Below, piece after piece: positions 15,759 through 24,077 of a stretch of DNA of 63,190 nucleotides. The position numbers and the translations under genes were made by a program. The notes beneath the pieces are model-generated. The model searched no databases. It worked only from the letters and a program-made list of their open reading frames with translations, and was not told the DNA's origin. Each line of letters opens with the position of its first letter. Within the stretch, counting starts at the first letter, position 1. Origin of the DNA: Oscillospiraceae bacterium (GTDB taxonomy: Bacteria > Bacillota > Clostridia > Oscillospirales > Oscillospiraceae); contig CADAPH010000010.1 of the NCBI GenBank assembly GCA_902789745.1, forward strand, positions 1-63,190, given 5' to 3'.

Positions 15759-16934
15759 ATGAAAAGGAAACTGATATGCCTGGGGCTTGTTCTGTCCATG
15801 GGCTTCCCGCTGTGCGGCTGCTCCATGCTGGACAAGGAGTATGTCTCCATCCATGAATACGTCCCCTCCGAGCAGGAGCAGAGCCTGACCGGTGAAAAGC
15901 TCACCGTACACAGCTACAACGCGCTCAGGGCCGCGATCCTGAACATGGCCTATGAGGGCAGAAGCTCCGGCACGATCGTCTTCGACCCTGCCTATGAGGG
16001 GAACCCCGCAGAGGATCTGGCGACCGCCTGCTGGACTGTCCGCACGGAGGACGCGCTGTGTGCCTACTGCGTGGAGAACATCTCCTATGATTTCAACAAA
16101 ATCGTGACCATCAACGAGGCCGCGATCAAGCTCAGCTATTCCAAGGAAACCGAGAGCCCGAAGCAGATCGTGCATCTCGGCTTCTCCTCCGAGGCGGAGG
16201 GGGCGATCGTGACCGCCATGGAAAAAGGCGTGCGCACCCTGGCCCTGCTGGTCGGGCGCAGCGGCTTCTCGGCGGAGGATATGGCGGCCCAGGTCAACAA
16301 GGCCTACCGGGACAATCCCACCGTGGTGCCGAAGAAGCCGACGGCGGTGGTGAACGTGTTCAGCGGCGCGGGCGCGCAGCGGCTGTATGAGATCCAGATC
16401 GACTACGCCATGACCAACGCCCAGCTGATGCGCTGCCGCAGGGAGCTTGCGGCGTTTGAACCGTTTGACGAGTCCAAGCGCTCCACCCTGACGGAGGTGG
16501 AGCGGGCCTACGCCGCCTGCCGCTATCTGGTGGAAAACTGTCAAATCACGGACAATCCGGAAGCCAACAGCGCTTATTCCGCGCTGATCCTGCAGGAGGC
16601 CGACAGCGAGGGCCTGGCCTTCGGCTATGTGGCGCTGTGCCGGATGCTCAACGTGGACGCCCGCATCGTCTATGGCCAGCACGACCGGCAGGAGCACTGC
16701 TGGAACATCGTCCGCATCGACGACAACTATTATCACGTGGATATCACCCAATGCGCCAAGGGCGGCCCGGCCCTGGGCTTCATGCAGAACGACGAGACCT
16801 TCTGGGGCATCTACCGCTGGGACGTCGCGGCCTACCCGCGCTGCTCCGGCAAGAACAGCTTCTTCGATTTCTTCCCGCCCAGCATGATCGACGCCGCCGC
16901 TGTCGCGGAAAAAGCAAAGGAAGCCGCGGGCTGA
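15759..16934 (+). CDS. Lipoprotein with degenerate transglutaminase-like domain
   Basis: 391 aa. Signal peptide with lipobox LCGC (Cys21). The C-terminal half has the bacterial transglutaminase-like layout: a GxCxGY-type site, then His (EHCWNIVRI, His313) and Asp (YYHVDIT, Asp328). At the catalytic-cysteine position the sequence is GLAFGY (Ala287), so thiol catalysis is not expected. It may be a binding or scaffolding relative at the cell surface. Directly follows the YitT gene. Terminator not obvious; yebC has its own promoter. Confidence 0.8.
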   Translation: MKRKLICLGLVLSMGFPLCGCSMLDKEYVSIHEYVPSEQEQSLTGEKLTVHSYNALRAAILNMAYEGRSSGTIVFDPAYEGNPAEDLATACWTVRTEDALCAYCVENISYDFNKIVTINEAAIKLSYSKETESPKQIVHLGFSSEAEGAIVTAMEKGVRTLALLVGRSGFSAEDMAAQVNKAYRDNPTVVPKKPTAVVNVFSGAGAQRLYEIQIDYAMTNAQLMRCRRELAAFEPFDESKRSTLTEVERAYAACRYLVENCQITDNPEANSAYSALILQEADSEGLAFGYVALCRMLNVDARIVYGQHDRQEHCWNIVRIDDNYYHVDITQCAKGGPALGFMQNDETFWGIYRWDVAAYPRCSGKNSFFDFFPPSMIDAAAVAEKAKEAAG

Positions 16935-16958
16935 AGCGGACAATTGCAAAAGAGATAC

Positions 16959-16987
16959 TTGTCATCCCGGTCGGCTTGTGCTAAAAT
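16959..16987 (+). promoter_or_regulatory. Sigma-A promoter for yebC
   Basis: TTGTCA (16959-16964) and TAAAAT (16982-16987), spacer 17 bp. Confidence 0.8.
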
Positions 16988-17034
16988 ACCCTCTGTTGAG
17001 TATTACTTTCAGAGGATAAAGGAGAGAAACCACC

Positions 17035-17778
17035 ATGTCCGGACATTCCAAATGGCATAATATACAGAAGACCAAGGGCGCGGCCGACGCCAAGCGCGCG
17101 CAGGCCTTTACCAAGATCGCGCGCGAGATGATCGTCGCGGTCAAGGAGGGCGGCGGCGGTGATCCCCGCAGCAACTCCAAGCTCGCCACCGTCATTGCCA
17201 AGGCCAAGGCGGCCAATATGCCAAACGACAACATCAAGCGCACCATCGACAAGGCGCTCGGCGCGGGCAATACCGAGAACTATGAGAAGATCACCTACGA
17301 AGGCTACGGCCCCCAGGGCGTCGCGGTCATCGTCGAGACCATGACCGACAACCGCAACCGCACCGCGGGCGAGATGCGCCACTACTTCGACAAGTACGGC
17401 GGAAACATGGGCGCCGCCAACTGCGTCTCCTGGTCCTTCGACCGCAAGGGCGTCATCGTCATCGACAACGAGGATGAGGAGCTGGATGAGGACACCGTCA
17501 TGATGGACGCGCTGGACGCCGGCGCCGCCGACTTTGAAAACGAAGGCGACGAGACCATGACCGTCTACACCACCGAGGACGACGTCGCCGCAGTCGCCGA
17601 CGCGCTGACCGCGAAGGGCTACAAGCTCCTGTCCGCCCAGGTGGAGATGCTGCCCCAGAACGGCTACATCAAGCTCACAAACGAGGACGACATCAAGAAC
17701 ATGCAGAAGATGCTCGACATGTTCGAGGACAACGACGACGTGCAGAACGTCTGGCACAACTGGGAAGACGCGGAATAA
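17035..17778 (+). CDS. yebC: YebC/PmpR-family protein
   Basis: 247 aa, full length. Begins with the invariant MSGHSKWHNIQ and continues with KAFTKIAREM-like QAFTKIAREMIVAVKEGG, NRTAGEMRHYFDKYGG and an acidic C-terminal part. Family members act as DNA-binding regulators; some paralogues promote translation through proline stretches. AAAGGAG ribosome site. Monocistronic, closed by the 17804-17852 terminator. Confidence 0.95.
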   Translation: MSGHSKWHNIQKTKGAADAKRAQAFTKIAREMIVAVKEGGGGDPRSNSKLATVIAKAKAANMPNDNIKRTIDKALGAGNTENYEKITYEGYGPQGVAVIVETMTDNRNRTAGEMRHYFDKYGGNMGAANCVSWSFDRKGVIVIDNEDEELDEDTVMMDALDAGAADFENEGDETMTVYTTEDDVAAVADALTAKGYKLLSAQVEMLPQNGYIKLTNEDDIKNMQKMLDMFEDNDDVQNVWHNWEDAE

Positions 17779-17803
17779 CTCAGAAAAAAAGGAATCGTAA
17801 AAA

Positions 17804-17852
17804 AAGCTTCCGCCCCACCGGAAAACAACCGGAAGGGCGGAAGTTCTTTTTG
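17804..17852. terminator. Bidirectional terminator between yebC and metA
   Basis: GCTTCCGCCC..CCGG and CCGG..GGGCGGAAG pair with a two-base internal loop. The hairpin is flanked by AAAAAAA on the left and TTCTTTTTG on the right, so it works for both convergent genes. Confidence 0.88.
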
Positions 17853-17863
17853 TATTGCGGCGA

Positions 17864-18790
17864 TCAATTGATCGGTTCGATCGCGTGGATGTCGTACGGG
17901 GTGGACTGGTAGACAAAGTAGTTGAGCCAGTTCATGTACAGGAGATTGGCATGGGATCGCCAGGTGACGATCGGCTCCTGCGTCGGATCGTCGTTCGGGA
18001 AGTAGTTCTCGGGAATATTGGGGTTGATGCCCTGCTTCAGATCGCGGAGATACTCGTTTTTCAGCGTGTCCGCGTCGTACTCGGAGTGGCCGGTGATGAA
18101 GATCTGCCGCCCGCCCTCCGTGGCCGCGGCGTAGAGCCCGGCCCGCTCGGACACGGCGAGGATCTTGAGCTTGTCGCAGGCCATCACGTCCTCCAGCGCG
18201 ACCGTGGTGTTGCGGGAGTGGGGGACCATAAAGCGCTCGTCAAAGCCGCGCATCAGCATGGAGGAGCGCCGCACCACCCAATGGGAATACACGCCCGAGA
18301 GCTTTTCCGGCAGCGCGACCTTCTGGATCCCGTAGTGGTAGAAGAGCGCGGCCTGGGCCGCCCAGCAGATGTGGAAGGTGCTGTGTACGTGGGTCTTGCT
18401 CCACTCCATGATCCGGCAGAGCTCATCCCAGTATTCCACCTGCTCAAAGTCCAGCTTCTCCACCGGCGCGCCGGTGATGACCATGCCGTCGAAATAGCGG
18501 TCCTTTACGTGTTCAAAATCCGTGTAGAACTTGAGCATGTGTTCCTGCGGGGTGTTTTTGCCCACATAGGTGCTGGTCTGCATGAGCTCCAGCTCCACCT
18601 GAAGGGGCGTGTTGCTCAGCAGGCGGGCGAGCTGGGTCTCCGTCGAAATCTTGGTGGGCATGAGATTCAGCAGCAAAACCTGCAGCGGGCGGATATCCTG
18701 CGTCATGGCCCGGTGTTCGGTCATGACAAAGATGTTTTCGTTTTCCAGTACATTGGTTGCGGGGAGCAGATTCGGTATTTTGATCGGCAT
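17864..18790 (-). CDS. metA: Homoserine O-acetyltransferase (MetA family, acetyl-CoA type)
   Basis: 308 aa. Acylates homoserine in methionine synthesis. The catalytic cysteine is Cys142 (HICWAAQA). Residue 111 is Glu (GAPVEKL), the residue known to select acetyl-CoA; succinyl-CoA enzymes have Gly there. So O-acetylhomoserine is the expected product, which matches the sulfhydrylase encoded just upstream. AGGAGAGG ribosome site. Second gene of the metY-metA operon. Confidence 0.95.
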   Translation of the reverse strand: MPIKIPNLLPATNVLENENIFVMTEHRAMTQDIRPLQVLLLNLMPTKISTETQLARLLSNTPLQVELELMQTSTYVGKNTPQEHMLKFYTDFEHVKDRYFDGMVITGAPVEKLDFEQVEYWDELCRIMEWSKTHVHSTFHICWAAQAALFYHYGIQKVALPEKLSGVYSHWVVRRSSMLMRGFDERFMVPHSRNTTVALEDVMACDKLKILAVSERAGLYAAATEGGRQIFITGHSEYDADTLKNEYLRDLKQGINPNIPENYFPNDDPTQEPIVTWRSHANLLYMNWLNYFVYQSTPYDIHAIEPIN

Positions 18791-18821
18791 ATTGCGTTAC
18801 CTCTCCTGAGAGATCGTGTGA

Positions 18822-20093
18822 TCAGAGATCGAGGGCCTGACTGATGTCGGCGATCAGATCCTCCGCGTCCTCCAGGCCGCAGGAGTAGCGGACCAGATCC
18901 GGGGATACGCCAGCGGCGGCGAGCTCTTTATCGCTCATCTGGCGGTGGGTGGTGCTGGCCGGATGGAGCGTGCAGGTTCTGGCGTCGGCGACATGGGTTT
19001 CGATCGCGGCCAGCTTCAGCCTGCCCATAAAACGCTCCGCCGCTTCGCGGCCGCCCTTGACGCCGAAGCTCACCACGCCGCAGCTTCCGTTGGGCATGTA
19101 CTTCTTCGCCAGCTCGTAGTATTTATCGCCCTCGAGACTCGGGTACTGCACCCAGGCGACGCGGTCGTCCGCCTTGAGGAAGGCCGCCACCTTACAGGCG
19201 TTTTCGCAGTGGCGCGCCATGCGCACGTGCAGGCTCTCCAGGCCGAGGTTCAGATAGAAGGCGTTCTGCGGGGACTGGATGGAGCCGAAGTCGCGCATGA
19301 GCTGGGCGGTGGCCTTGGTGATATAGGCGCCCGCCAGACCGAAGCGCTCGGTATAGGTCACGCCGTGGTAGCTCTCATCCGGCGTGCACAGACCGGGGAA
19401 GCGCTCGGGGTATTTTGTCCAGTCGAAGCGCCCGCTGTCGATGAGCGCGCCGCCGACGCCCGCGCCGTGGCCGTCCATGTACTTGGTGGTGGAATGGGTC
19501 ACAATGTCCGCGCCCCACTCGAAGGGGCGGCAGTTGACGGGGGTGGCGAAGGTGTTGTCCACGATAAAGGGGACGCCGTGGGCGTGGGCAGCACGGGCAA
19601 ACTTCTCGAAGTCCAGCACGGTCAGCGCGGGATTGGCGATGGTCTCGCCGAAGACGGCCTTGGTGTTGGGGCGGAAGGCGGCCTCCAGCTCGTCCTCCGT
19701 GCAGTCGGGAGAGACGAAGGTGAAGTCGATGCCCATGCGCTTCATGGTCACGGCGAAGAGGTTGTAGGTGCCGCCGTAGATGCTGGAGCTGGAGACGACA
19801 TGATCGCCGCAGGAGGCGATGTTGAACACGGCGTAGAAGTTGGCCGCCTGACCGGAGCTCGTGAGCATGCCGGCCGTACCGCCCTCCATGGCGGCGATTT
19901 TGGCGGCCACCATGTCGTTGGTGGGGTTTTGCAGACGGGTATAAAAATAGCCGTTGGATTCCAGGTCGAAGAGCTTGGCCATCTCCGCGCCTGTGGCGTA
20001 TTTGAAGGTCGTGCTCTGAATAATGGGAATCTGACGGGGCTCACCGTTGCCGGGGGTGTAACCGGCCTGGACACAGGTTGTTCCGATGCTCAC
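18822..20093 (-). CDS. metY: O-acetylhomoserine sulfhydrylase (PLP-dependent)
   Basis: 423 aa, full length. Makes homocysteine from O-acetylhomoserine and sulfide. Cys/Met-metabolism PLP fold: YTRLQNPTNDMVAAKIA, TSSGQAANFYAVFN, DNTFATPVNCRPFEWGADIV and the PLP-lysine motif HSTTKYMDGHG. GTG start after GGAAGGAAGGA. Transcribed with metA 31 bp downstream. The leader is only about 65 nt, too short for a SAM riboswitch. Confidence 0.95.
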   Translation of the reverse strand: MSIGTTCVQAGYTPGNGEPRQIPIIQSTTFKYATGAEMAKLFDLESNGYFYTRLQNPTNDMVAAKIAAMEGGTAGMLTSSGQAANFYAVFNIASCGDHVVSSSSIYGGTYNLFAVTMKRMGIDFTFVSPDCTEDELEAAFRPNTKAVFGETIANPALTVLDFEKFARAAHAHGVPFIVDNTFATPVNCRPFEWGADIVTHSTTKYMDGHGAGVGGALIDSGRFDWTKYPERFPGLCTPDESYHGVTYTERFGLAGAYITKATAQLMRDFGSIQSPQNAFYLNLGLESLHVRMARHCENACKVAAFLKADDRVAWVQYPSLEGDKYYELAKKYMPNGSCGVVSFGVKGGREAAERFMGRLKLAAIETHVADARTCTLHPASTTHRQMSDKELAAAGVSPDLVRYSCGLEDAEDLIADISQALDL

Positions 20094-20162
20094 AAGAATC
20101 CTTCCTTCCCGATCATAATCATAAAGAAGCGCAATTTCCGCTTTCGGATAAATATCAGATGG

Positions 20163-20191
20163 ATATTACCAAGTTCTCAAAGCTTTGTCAA
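20163..20191 (-). promoter_or_regulatory. Sigma-A promoter for metY-metA
   Basis: Minus strand TTGACA (20186-20191), 17 bp, TAATAT (20163-20168). I see no S-box or T-box element in the short leader. Confidence 0.8.
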
Positions 20192-20229
20192 CCGCCCGGA
20201 TGCATCCTTCACAGGAATGACGTTTTTTC

Positions 20230-20258
20230 TTGCAGTCTTTTGCATGATCCGGTATAAT
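20230..20258 (+). promoter_or_regulatory. Sigma-A promoter for the DUF362 gene
   Basis: TTGCAG (20230-20235) and TATAAT (20253-20258), spacer 17 bp; divergent from the metY promoter. Confidence 0.8.
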
Positions 20259-20288
20259 ATAAACAATCAGAATAAAGGAGTGACCCCG

Positions 20289-21410
20289 ATGAATCCATCC
20301 AAAGTATTCTTTACCGATTTCCACACGACCCCGAACGAGCCTCTCCCGCAGAAGCTGCGCCGCCTGATGAAGCAGGCGGGCTTTGAAGACATCGACTTTA
20401 CCGACCGCTACGCCGCGATCAAGATCCATTTCGGCGAGCTCGGCAATCTCGCCTATCTGCGTCCGCAGTACGCGAAGGTCGTCGCCGACTATGTAAAGGC
20501 CCTCGGCGGAAAGGCCTTTCTGACCGACTGCAACACCCTCTATGTCGGCAGCCGCAAGAACGCCCTCGACCACATGGACACCGCGTATCTCAACGGCTTC
20601 TCGCCGCTGCAGACGGGCTGCCACGTCATCATTGCCGACGGTCTCAAGGGCACGGATGAGGCCCTGGTGCCCATCAACCTGCCGCTCGTCAAGGAGGCCA
20701 AAATCGGTCAGGCCATCATGGACGCCGATATCGTCATCTCCCTGAGCCATTTCAAGGGCCATGAGGAGGCGGGCTTCGGCGGCGCGCTCAAGAATCTCGG
20801 CATGGGCAGCGGCTCGCGCGCGGGCAAGATGGAGCAGCACTGGGAGGGCAAGCCCGTGGTCGAGCCAGAGCTCTGCATCGGCTGCGGCTCCTGTGTGCGC
20901 ATCTGCGCTCACGACGGCCCGCGCGTCACAGACGGCAAGGCCAGCATCGACCACAATAAGTGCGTCGGGTGCGGGCGCTGTCTCGCGGTATGTCCCAAAA
21001 ACGCCATCGAGCCGAGCGTCGAAAACTCCGCGGGCATCCTCTCGTGCAAAATCTCAGAGTATGCCTACGCCGTGGTGAAGGATCGCCCCAACTTCCACAT
21101 CTCCCTGATCTGCGACGTGTCGCCCTTCTGTGACTGCCACGCCGAGAACGACGTCCCCATCATCCCCGATATCGGCATGCTCGCCTCCTTTGACCCCGTC
21201 GCGCTGGATCAGGCCTGCGTGGATCTGTGCAACAAAATGCCGGTCATCGAGGGCAGCCGCCTGGATAAACATATCAAGTCCTTCTGGAAGGACGATCCGA
21301 ACCACGAGTACTTCCACCTCAACCACCCGGACGCCGCGTGGGAGCCCGGCCTTGTCCACGCCGAGGAGATCGGCCTCGGCAGCAGGCAGTACGAGCTGAT
21401 CAAAATATAA
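20289..21410 (+). CDS. DUF362 protein with two 4Fe-4S clusters
   Basis: 373 aa from ATG 20289 after AAAGGAG. The N-terminal and C-terminal parts form the DUF362 domain (YAAIKIHFGELGNLAYLRPQ, VISLSHFKGHEEAGFGGALKN, DIGMLASFDPVALDQACVD). Between them are two ferredoxin-type clusters: Cys196, 199, 202, 206 and Cys225, 228, 231, 235. A soluble electron-transfer or redox-enzyme role is likely, but the reaction of this family is unknown. 48 bp before a 2-hydroxyacid dehydrogenase gene, possibly in one operon. Confidence 0.92.
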   Translation: MNPSKVFFTDFHTTPNEPLPQKLRRLMKQAGFEDIDFTDRYAAIKIHFGELGNLAYLRPQYAKVVADYVKALGGKAFLTDCNTLYVGSRKNALDHMDTAYLNGFSPLQTGCHVIIADGLKGTDEALVPINLPLVKEAKIGQAIMDADIVISLSHFKGHEEAGFGGALKNLGMGSGSRAGKMEQHWEGKPVVEPELCIGCGSCVRICAHDGPRVTDGKASIDHNKCVGCGRCLAVCPKNAIEPSVENSAGILSCKISEYAYAVVKDRPNFHISLICDVSPFCDCHAENDVPIIPDIGMLASFDPVALDQACVDLCNKMPVIEGSRLDKHIKSFWKDDPNHEYFHLNHPDAAWEPGLVHAEEIGLGSRQYELIKI

Positions 21411-21458
21411 AGGCGGCAATACCCACCCCGGACGCCTTGGAAGAGAAGGAGTGATTAT

Positions 21459-22424
21459 ATGAAAATCGTCGTATTGGACGGCTATACGGAAAACCCCGGC
21501 GATTTGAGCTGGGAAGCGCTGGGAAAGCTCGGCGAGCTCACGGTTTACGACCGCACGCCGTATGAGGACGCGGCCGTCATCGGGCGCATTTCCGACGCGG
21601 AGATCGTCGTCACCAACAAGTGTCCGATCCGCAAACCCGTCATCGACGCCTGCCCGCAGATAAAATACATCGCGGTTCTCGCGACGGGGTATAATGTGGT
21701 GGATGTGCAGGATGCAGCCCGGAAGGGGATTCCCGTCTCCAATGTGCCGACCTACGGGACGGAAGCTGTCGGGCAGTTCGCCATCGCCCTGCTGCTGGAG
21801 ATCTGCTCCCGCGTCGCGCACCATTCCGACGCGGTACACGAAGGCCGCTGGGAAAAAGCGGCGGACTGGACGTTCTGGGACTATCCGCTCATCGAGCTTG
21901 CCGGGAAAACCATGGGCATCATCGGCTTCGGCAAGATCGGGCAGACCACCGGCCGCATTGCGAAGGCCCTGGGCATGCGCATCCTCGCCGCCGGCAGCCG
22001 CGAGACGGAGGCTGGCCGCGCGATCGCGGAGTATGTCGATCTGGATACGCTGCTGAAAGAATCCGACGTCATTGCGCTGCACTGCCCGCTTTTCCCGGAG
22101 ACGGAGGGCATCATCAACAGGGAGACCATCGCGAAGATGAAGGACGGCGTCATCCTCATCAACAACAGCCGCGGCCCGCTGGTGGCGGAGCAGGATCTGG
22201 CCGACGCCCTCAACAGCGGCAAGGTCTATGCCGCGGGGCTGGACGTGGTTTCCACCGAGCCCATCCGCGCGGACAATCCGCTTCTCACCGCCAAAAACTG
22301 CTATATCACCCCGCACATCAGCTGGGCGCCGAAGGAGGCGCGCGCACGGATCATGGAGATCACCGCGCGCAATGTGGAAGCGTTTCTCAACGGCGCGCCC
22401 ATCAACGTCGTCAACGGGCTTTGA
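21459..22424 (+). CDS. D-2-hydroxyacid dehydrogenase (glycerate/hydroxypyruvate type)
   Basis: 321 aa. NAD(P)-dependent reduction of a 2-oxoacid. Rossmann motif GIIGFGKIGQTTGRIAK; catalytic Arg in INNSRGPLV, Glu in the DVVSTEP block and His in CYITPHISWAPKEAR. TGYNVVDVQDAARKGIPVSNVP resembles glycerate dehydrogenases (hydroxypyruvate reductases), but substrate choice cannot be fixed from sequence. Good AGAAGGAG site. Confidence 0.92.
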   Translation: MKIVVLDGYTENPGDLSWEALGKLGELTVYDRTPYEDAAVIGRISDAEIVVTNKCPIRKPVIDACPQIKYIAVLATGYNVVDVQDAARKGIPVSNVPTYGTEAVGQFAIALLLEICSRVAHHSDAVHEGRWEKAADWTFWDYPLIELAGKTMGIIGFGKIGQTTGRIAKALGMRILAAGSRETEAGRAIAEYVDLDTLLKESDVIALHCPLFPETEGIINRETIAKMKDGVILINNSRGPLVAEQDLADALNSGKVYAAGLDVVSTEPIRADNPLLTAKNCYITPHISWAPKEARARIMEITARNVEAFLNGAPINVVNGL

Positions 22425-22500
22425 CAGGAACACCGCAGCAGCACTGCGCGACAACAGCCTTCATGCCCGGGCCGCCGACCGCCGGGGACAGAAAAAAGAC

Positions 22501-22529
22501 TTGACAAGTGACCGTTCGTTCTCTATAAT
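22501..22529 (+). promoter_or_regulatory. Perfect consensus sigma-A promoter for the TetR gene
   Basis: TTGACA (22501-22506), 17 bp, TATAAT (22524-22529). The spacer is one arm of the operator described separately. Confidence 0.9.
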
Positions 22530-22551
22530 GCAGGAGAACGGACGGTCACTT
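22506..22551. promoter_or_regulatory. Probable TetR operator: 18-bp inverted repeat over the promoter
   Basis: AAGTGACCGTTCGTTCTC (22506-22523) and GAGAACGGACGGTCACTT (22534-22551) are reverse complements with one mismatch. The first arm fills the -35/-10 spacer and the second lies over the start of transcription, so binding would block the polymerase. Confidence 0.8.
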
Positions 22552-22571
22552 ATGCTTGTGAGGAGGTTTCT

Positions 22572-23174
22572 ATGGCAAAGGATACAAAAGAAAGAATACT
22601 GGCGACGGCGCTGGACATGTTCTCGCAAAACGGCTATGCGGGGACGAATATCCGGGAGCTGACCGCCGCGCTCGGCATGGTCAAATCTTCGATGTACAAG
22701 CATTTTGAGAGCAAGGAGGATATCTGGAACAGCCTGCTGGACGAGATGATCGCCTACTATGACGCGCGCTTCGGCTCCCCGGAGCGTCTGCCGCCCATCC
22801 CGGCGTCTCTGGCGGAGCTTCAGACGATGACCATGCAGATGGTGGACTTCACGGTACACGACGAAAAGGTCGTCAAGGTGCGCAAGCTCCTGACCATCGA
22901 GCAGTTTCGCGATGGGCGGGCGCGGGAGCTTGCCACGAAGCATTTTCTCACGGGGCTTGAGGCGATGTTCACCCGCATCTTCGCGGGGATGATGGATCGG
23001 GGCCTTCTGCGCCGGGACGATCCCGCGATGCTCGCGCTTGCGTACACCGCGCCGATCTCCGCGCTGATCCACCTGTGCGACCGGGAGCCGGAGAAGACGG
23101 ACGAGGCCATGGCGAAAACGGAGGCGTTTGTCCGGCATTTTACCAAGGTTTACGGGATGACAGACAATGCGTAA
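22572..23174 (+). CDS. TetR/AcrR-family transcriptional repressor
   Basis: 200 aa. N-terminal helix-turn-helix (KERILATALDMFSQNGYAGT, then ELTAALGMVKSSMYKHFESKED) and a divergent ligand domain. The strong consensus promoter with a long inverted repeat directly upstream indicates self-repression. The repressor may also control the small gene that overlaps its 3' end (start at 23167). Ligand unknown. Confidence 0.93.
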   Translation: MAKDTKERILATALDMFSQNGYAGTNIRELTAALGMVKSSMYKHFESKEDIWNSLLDEMIAYYDARFGSPERLPPIPASLAELQTMTMQMVDFTVHDEKVVKVRKLLTIEQFRDGRARELATKHFLTGLEAMFTRIFAGMMDRGLLRRDDPAMLALAYTAPISALIHLCDREPEKTDEAMAKTEAFVRHFTKVYGMTDNA

Positions 23175-23342
23175 AAACAAGACGATCTTTGCCGTCTCGA
23201 TGGCGGTGCTCTTCGGCCTGATTTTCTGGCAGCAGAATCCGACGCGGGGCTGTGCATGGGCATGGCGTTTGGCCTGTTTTCAGACGACGAAGAAGAAAAC
23301 AGAAATGCGGAGGCGTCAAAGGATGAAAACCGCAACGAATGA
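23167..23342 (+). pseudogene. Small glycine-zipper membrane-protein gene, apparently frameshifted
   Basis: Starts inside the end of the TetR gene. Frame 1 codes MRKNKTIFAVSMAVLFGLIF and then turns to unlikely sequence. The -1 frame from about 23232 codes AESDAGLCMGMAFGLFSDDE and an acidic tail ending at the TGA at 23340-23342. Together these match small two-helix proteins of the form MRKN..FGLIFG..lGLCMGMAFGLaf. The total of 176 bases is one short of a whole number of codons, as if one base was lost near TTCTGGCAGCAG. A sequencing error or a programmed -1 shift is possible. Confidence 0.5.
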
Positions 23343-23443
23343 GAAAGCAAAGCTCTTGTTTCCCGGAGTCTCCCTCGGGAGAAAGGCCGGGAGAAGCGGA
23401 AGCTGCCCGGACAGATCTTCGGATAAAAAAGCGAGGACTGCGT

Positions 23444-23830
23444 ATGATTACTCTTGACGAATACAATCGGATCGTTTCCGAACTGCTGGACGAACTCCCG
23501 GAGCAGTTCTTTCGGGAGCTCTCCGGGGGCGTGATCGTGTCGGAGGCGATGGTATATCCCGACTATGCCCGCGGGGATGATCTATACACGATGGGCCAGT
23601 ATCAGATCCTGTCCGGCATGCGGCAGATCGTCCTGTATAAGGGCTCCTTTGACCGGGCTTACCCCCGGGCGGATGCGGCGGAGGCCAGGAGACGCCTGCG
23701 GGGGATCCTGCGCCATGAATTTCGCCATCACCTGGAATTCCTGGGCGGGGTCCACAATTCCTCCTCCCTGGAGGCGGAGGACGAACGGCGGAAGCAGGCA
23801 TACCTCTCCCGCCATGAAACAGACGCATGA
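23444..23830 (+). CDS. Minimal zincin metallopeptidase-family protein
   Basis: 128 aa from ATG 23444. Contains the zinc-protease signature HEFRH in GILRHEFRHHLEFLGG, near the C-terminus, and the preceding YTMGQYQILSGMRQIVLYKGSF strands. This is the small zincin family (PF06262-like), common in Actinobacteria and Clostridia. Target unknown. Only a weak ribosome site. The gene ends at the 23843-23868 terminator. Confidence 0.85.
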   Translation: MITLDEYNRIVSELLDELPEQFFRELSGGVIVSEAMVYPDYARGDDLYTMGQYQILSGMRQIVLYKGSFDRAYPRADAAEARRRLRGILRHEFRHHLEFLGGVHNSSSLEAEDERRKQAYLSRHETDA

Positions 23831-23842
23831 TAAACCAAAAAA

Positions 23843-23868
23843 CCGGCAGCGGGTTATCCCGCTGCCGG
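23843..23868. terminator. Bidirectional terminator
   Basis: CCGGCAGCGGG (23843-23853), TTAT loop, CCCGCTGCCGG (23858-23868). An A-run precedes it on the plus strand, giving a U-run for the minus-strand dehydratase unit. Confidence 0.85.
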
Positions 23869-23874
23869 CAAGCG

Positions 23875-24060
23875 TTATACGATTCTTCTGTCCCTTACCT
23901 GCGCGTCGTAATGCCTGTTGAGAAACGGGCGGATGACGTAGTAGATCAGCTTGTTTTCGCCGTTGGTCATATACAGGGCAAAGGTCGCGGCAAAGACAAT
24001 CAACGCGATGAGCACAGCCTTGCCGATGAGCTTGAGCAGGAACGCAAACACTTTTTCCAT
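23875..24060 (-). CDS. Small membrane protein at the end of the dehydratase unit
   Basis: 61 aa: an N-terminal amphipathic segment, one membrane helix (AVLIALIVFAATFALYM) and a basic tail (YYVIRPFLNRHYDAQVRDRR). GAAAGGAG site. It starts 17 bp after the dehydratase subunit and precedes the terminator, so it is the last gene of the unit. Not recognised. Confidence 0.7.
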   Translation of the reverse strand: MEKVFAFLLKLIGKAVLIALIVFAATFALYMTNGENKLIYYVIRPFLNRHYDAQVRDRRIV

Positions 24061-24077
24061 CTTCGCGTTCTCCTTTC

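Noticed and set aside
20094-20162. SAM riboswitch or T-box before metY
   Set aside because: The leader is only about 65 nt from the promoter to the start codon and lacks the conserved helices.
18945-20288. Very long open frame on the plus strand across metY, joined to the DUF362 gene
   Set aside because: It is the antisense frame of metY, a product of high GC; the real DUF362 gene starts at 20289 with its own promoter and ribosome site.
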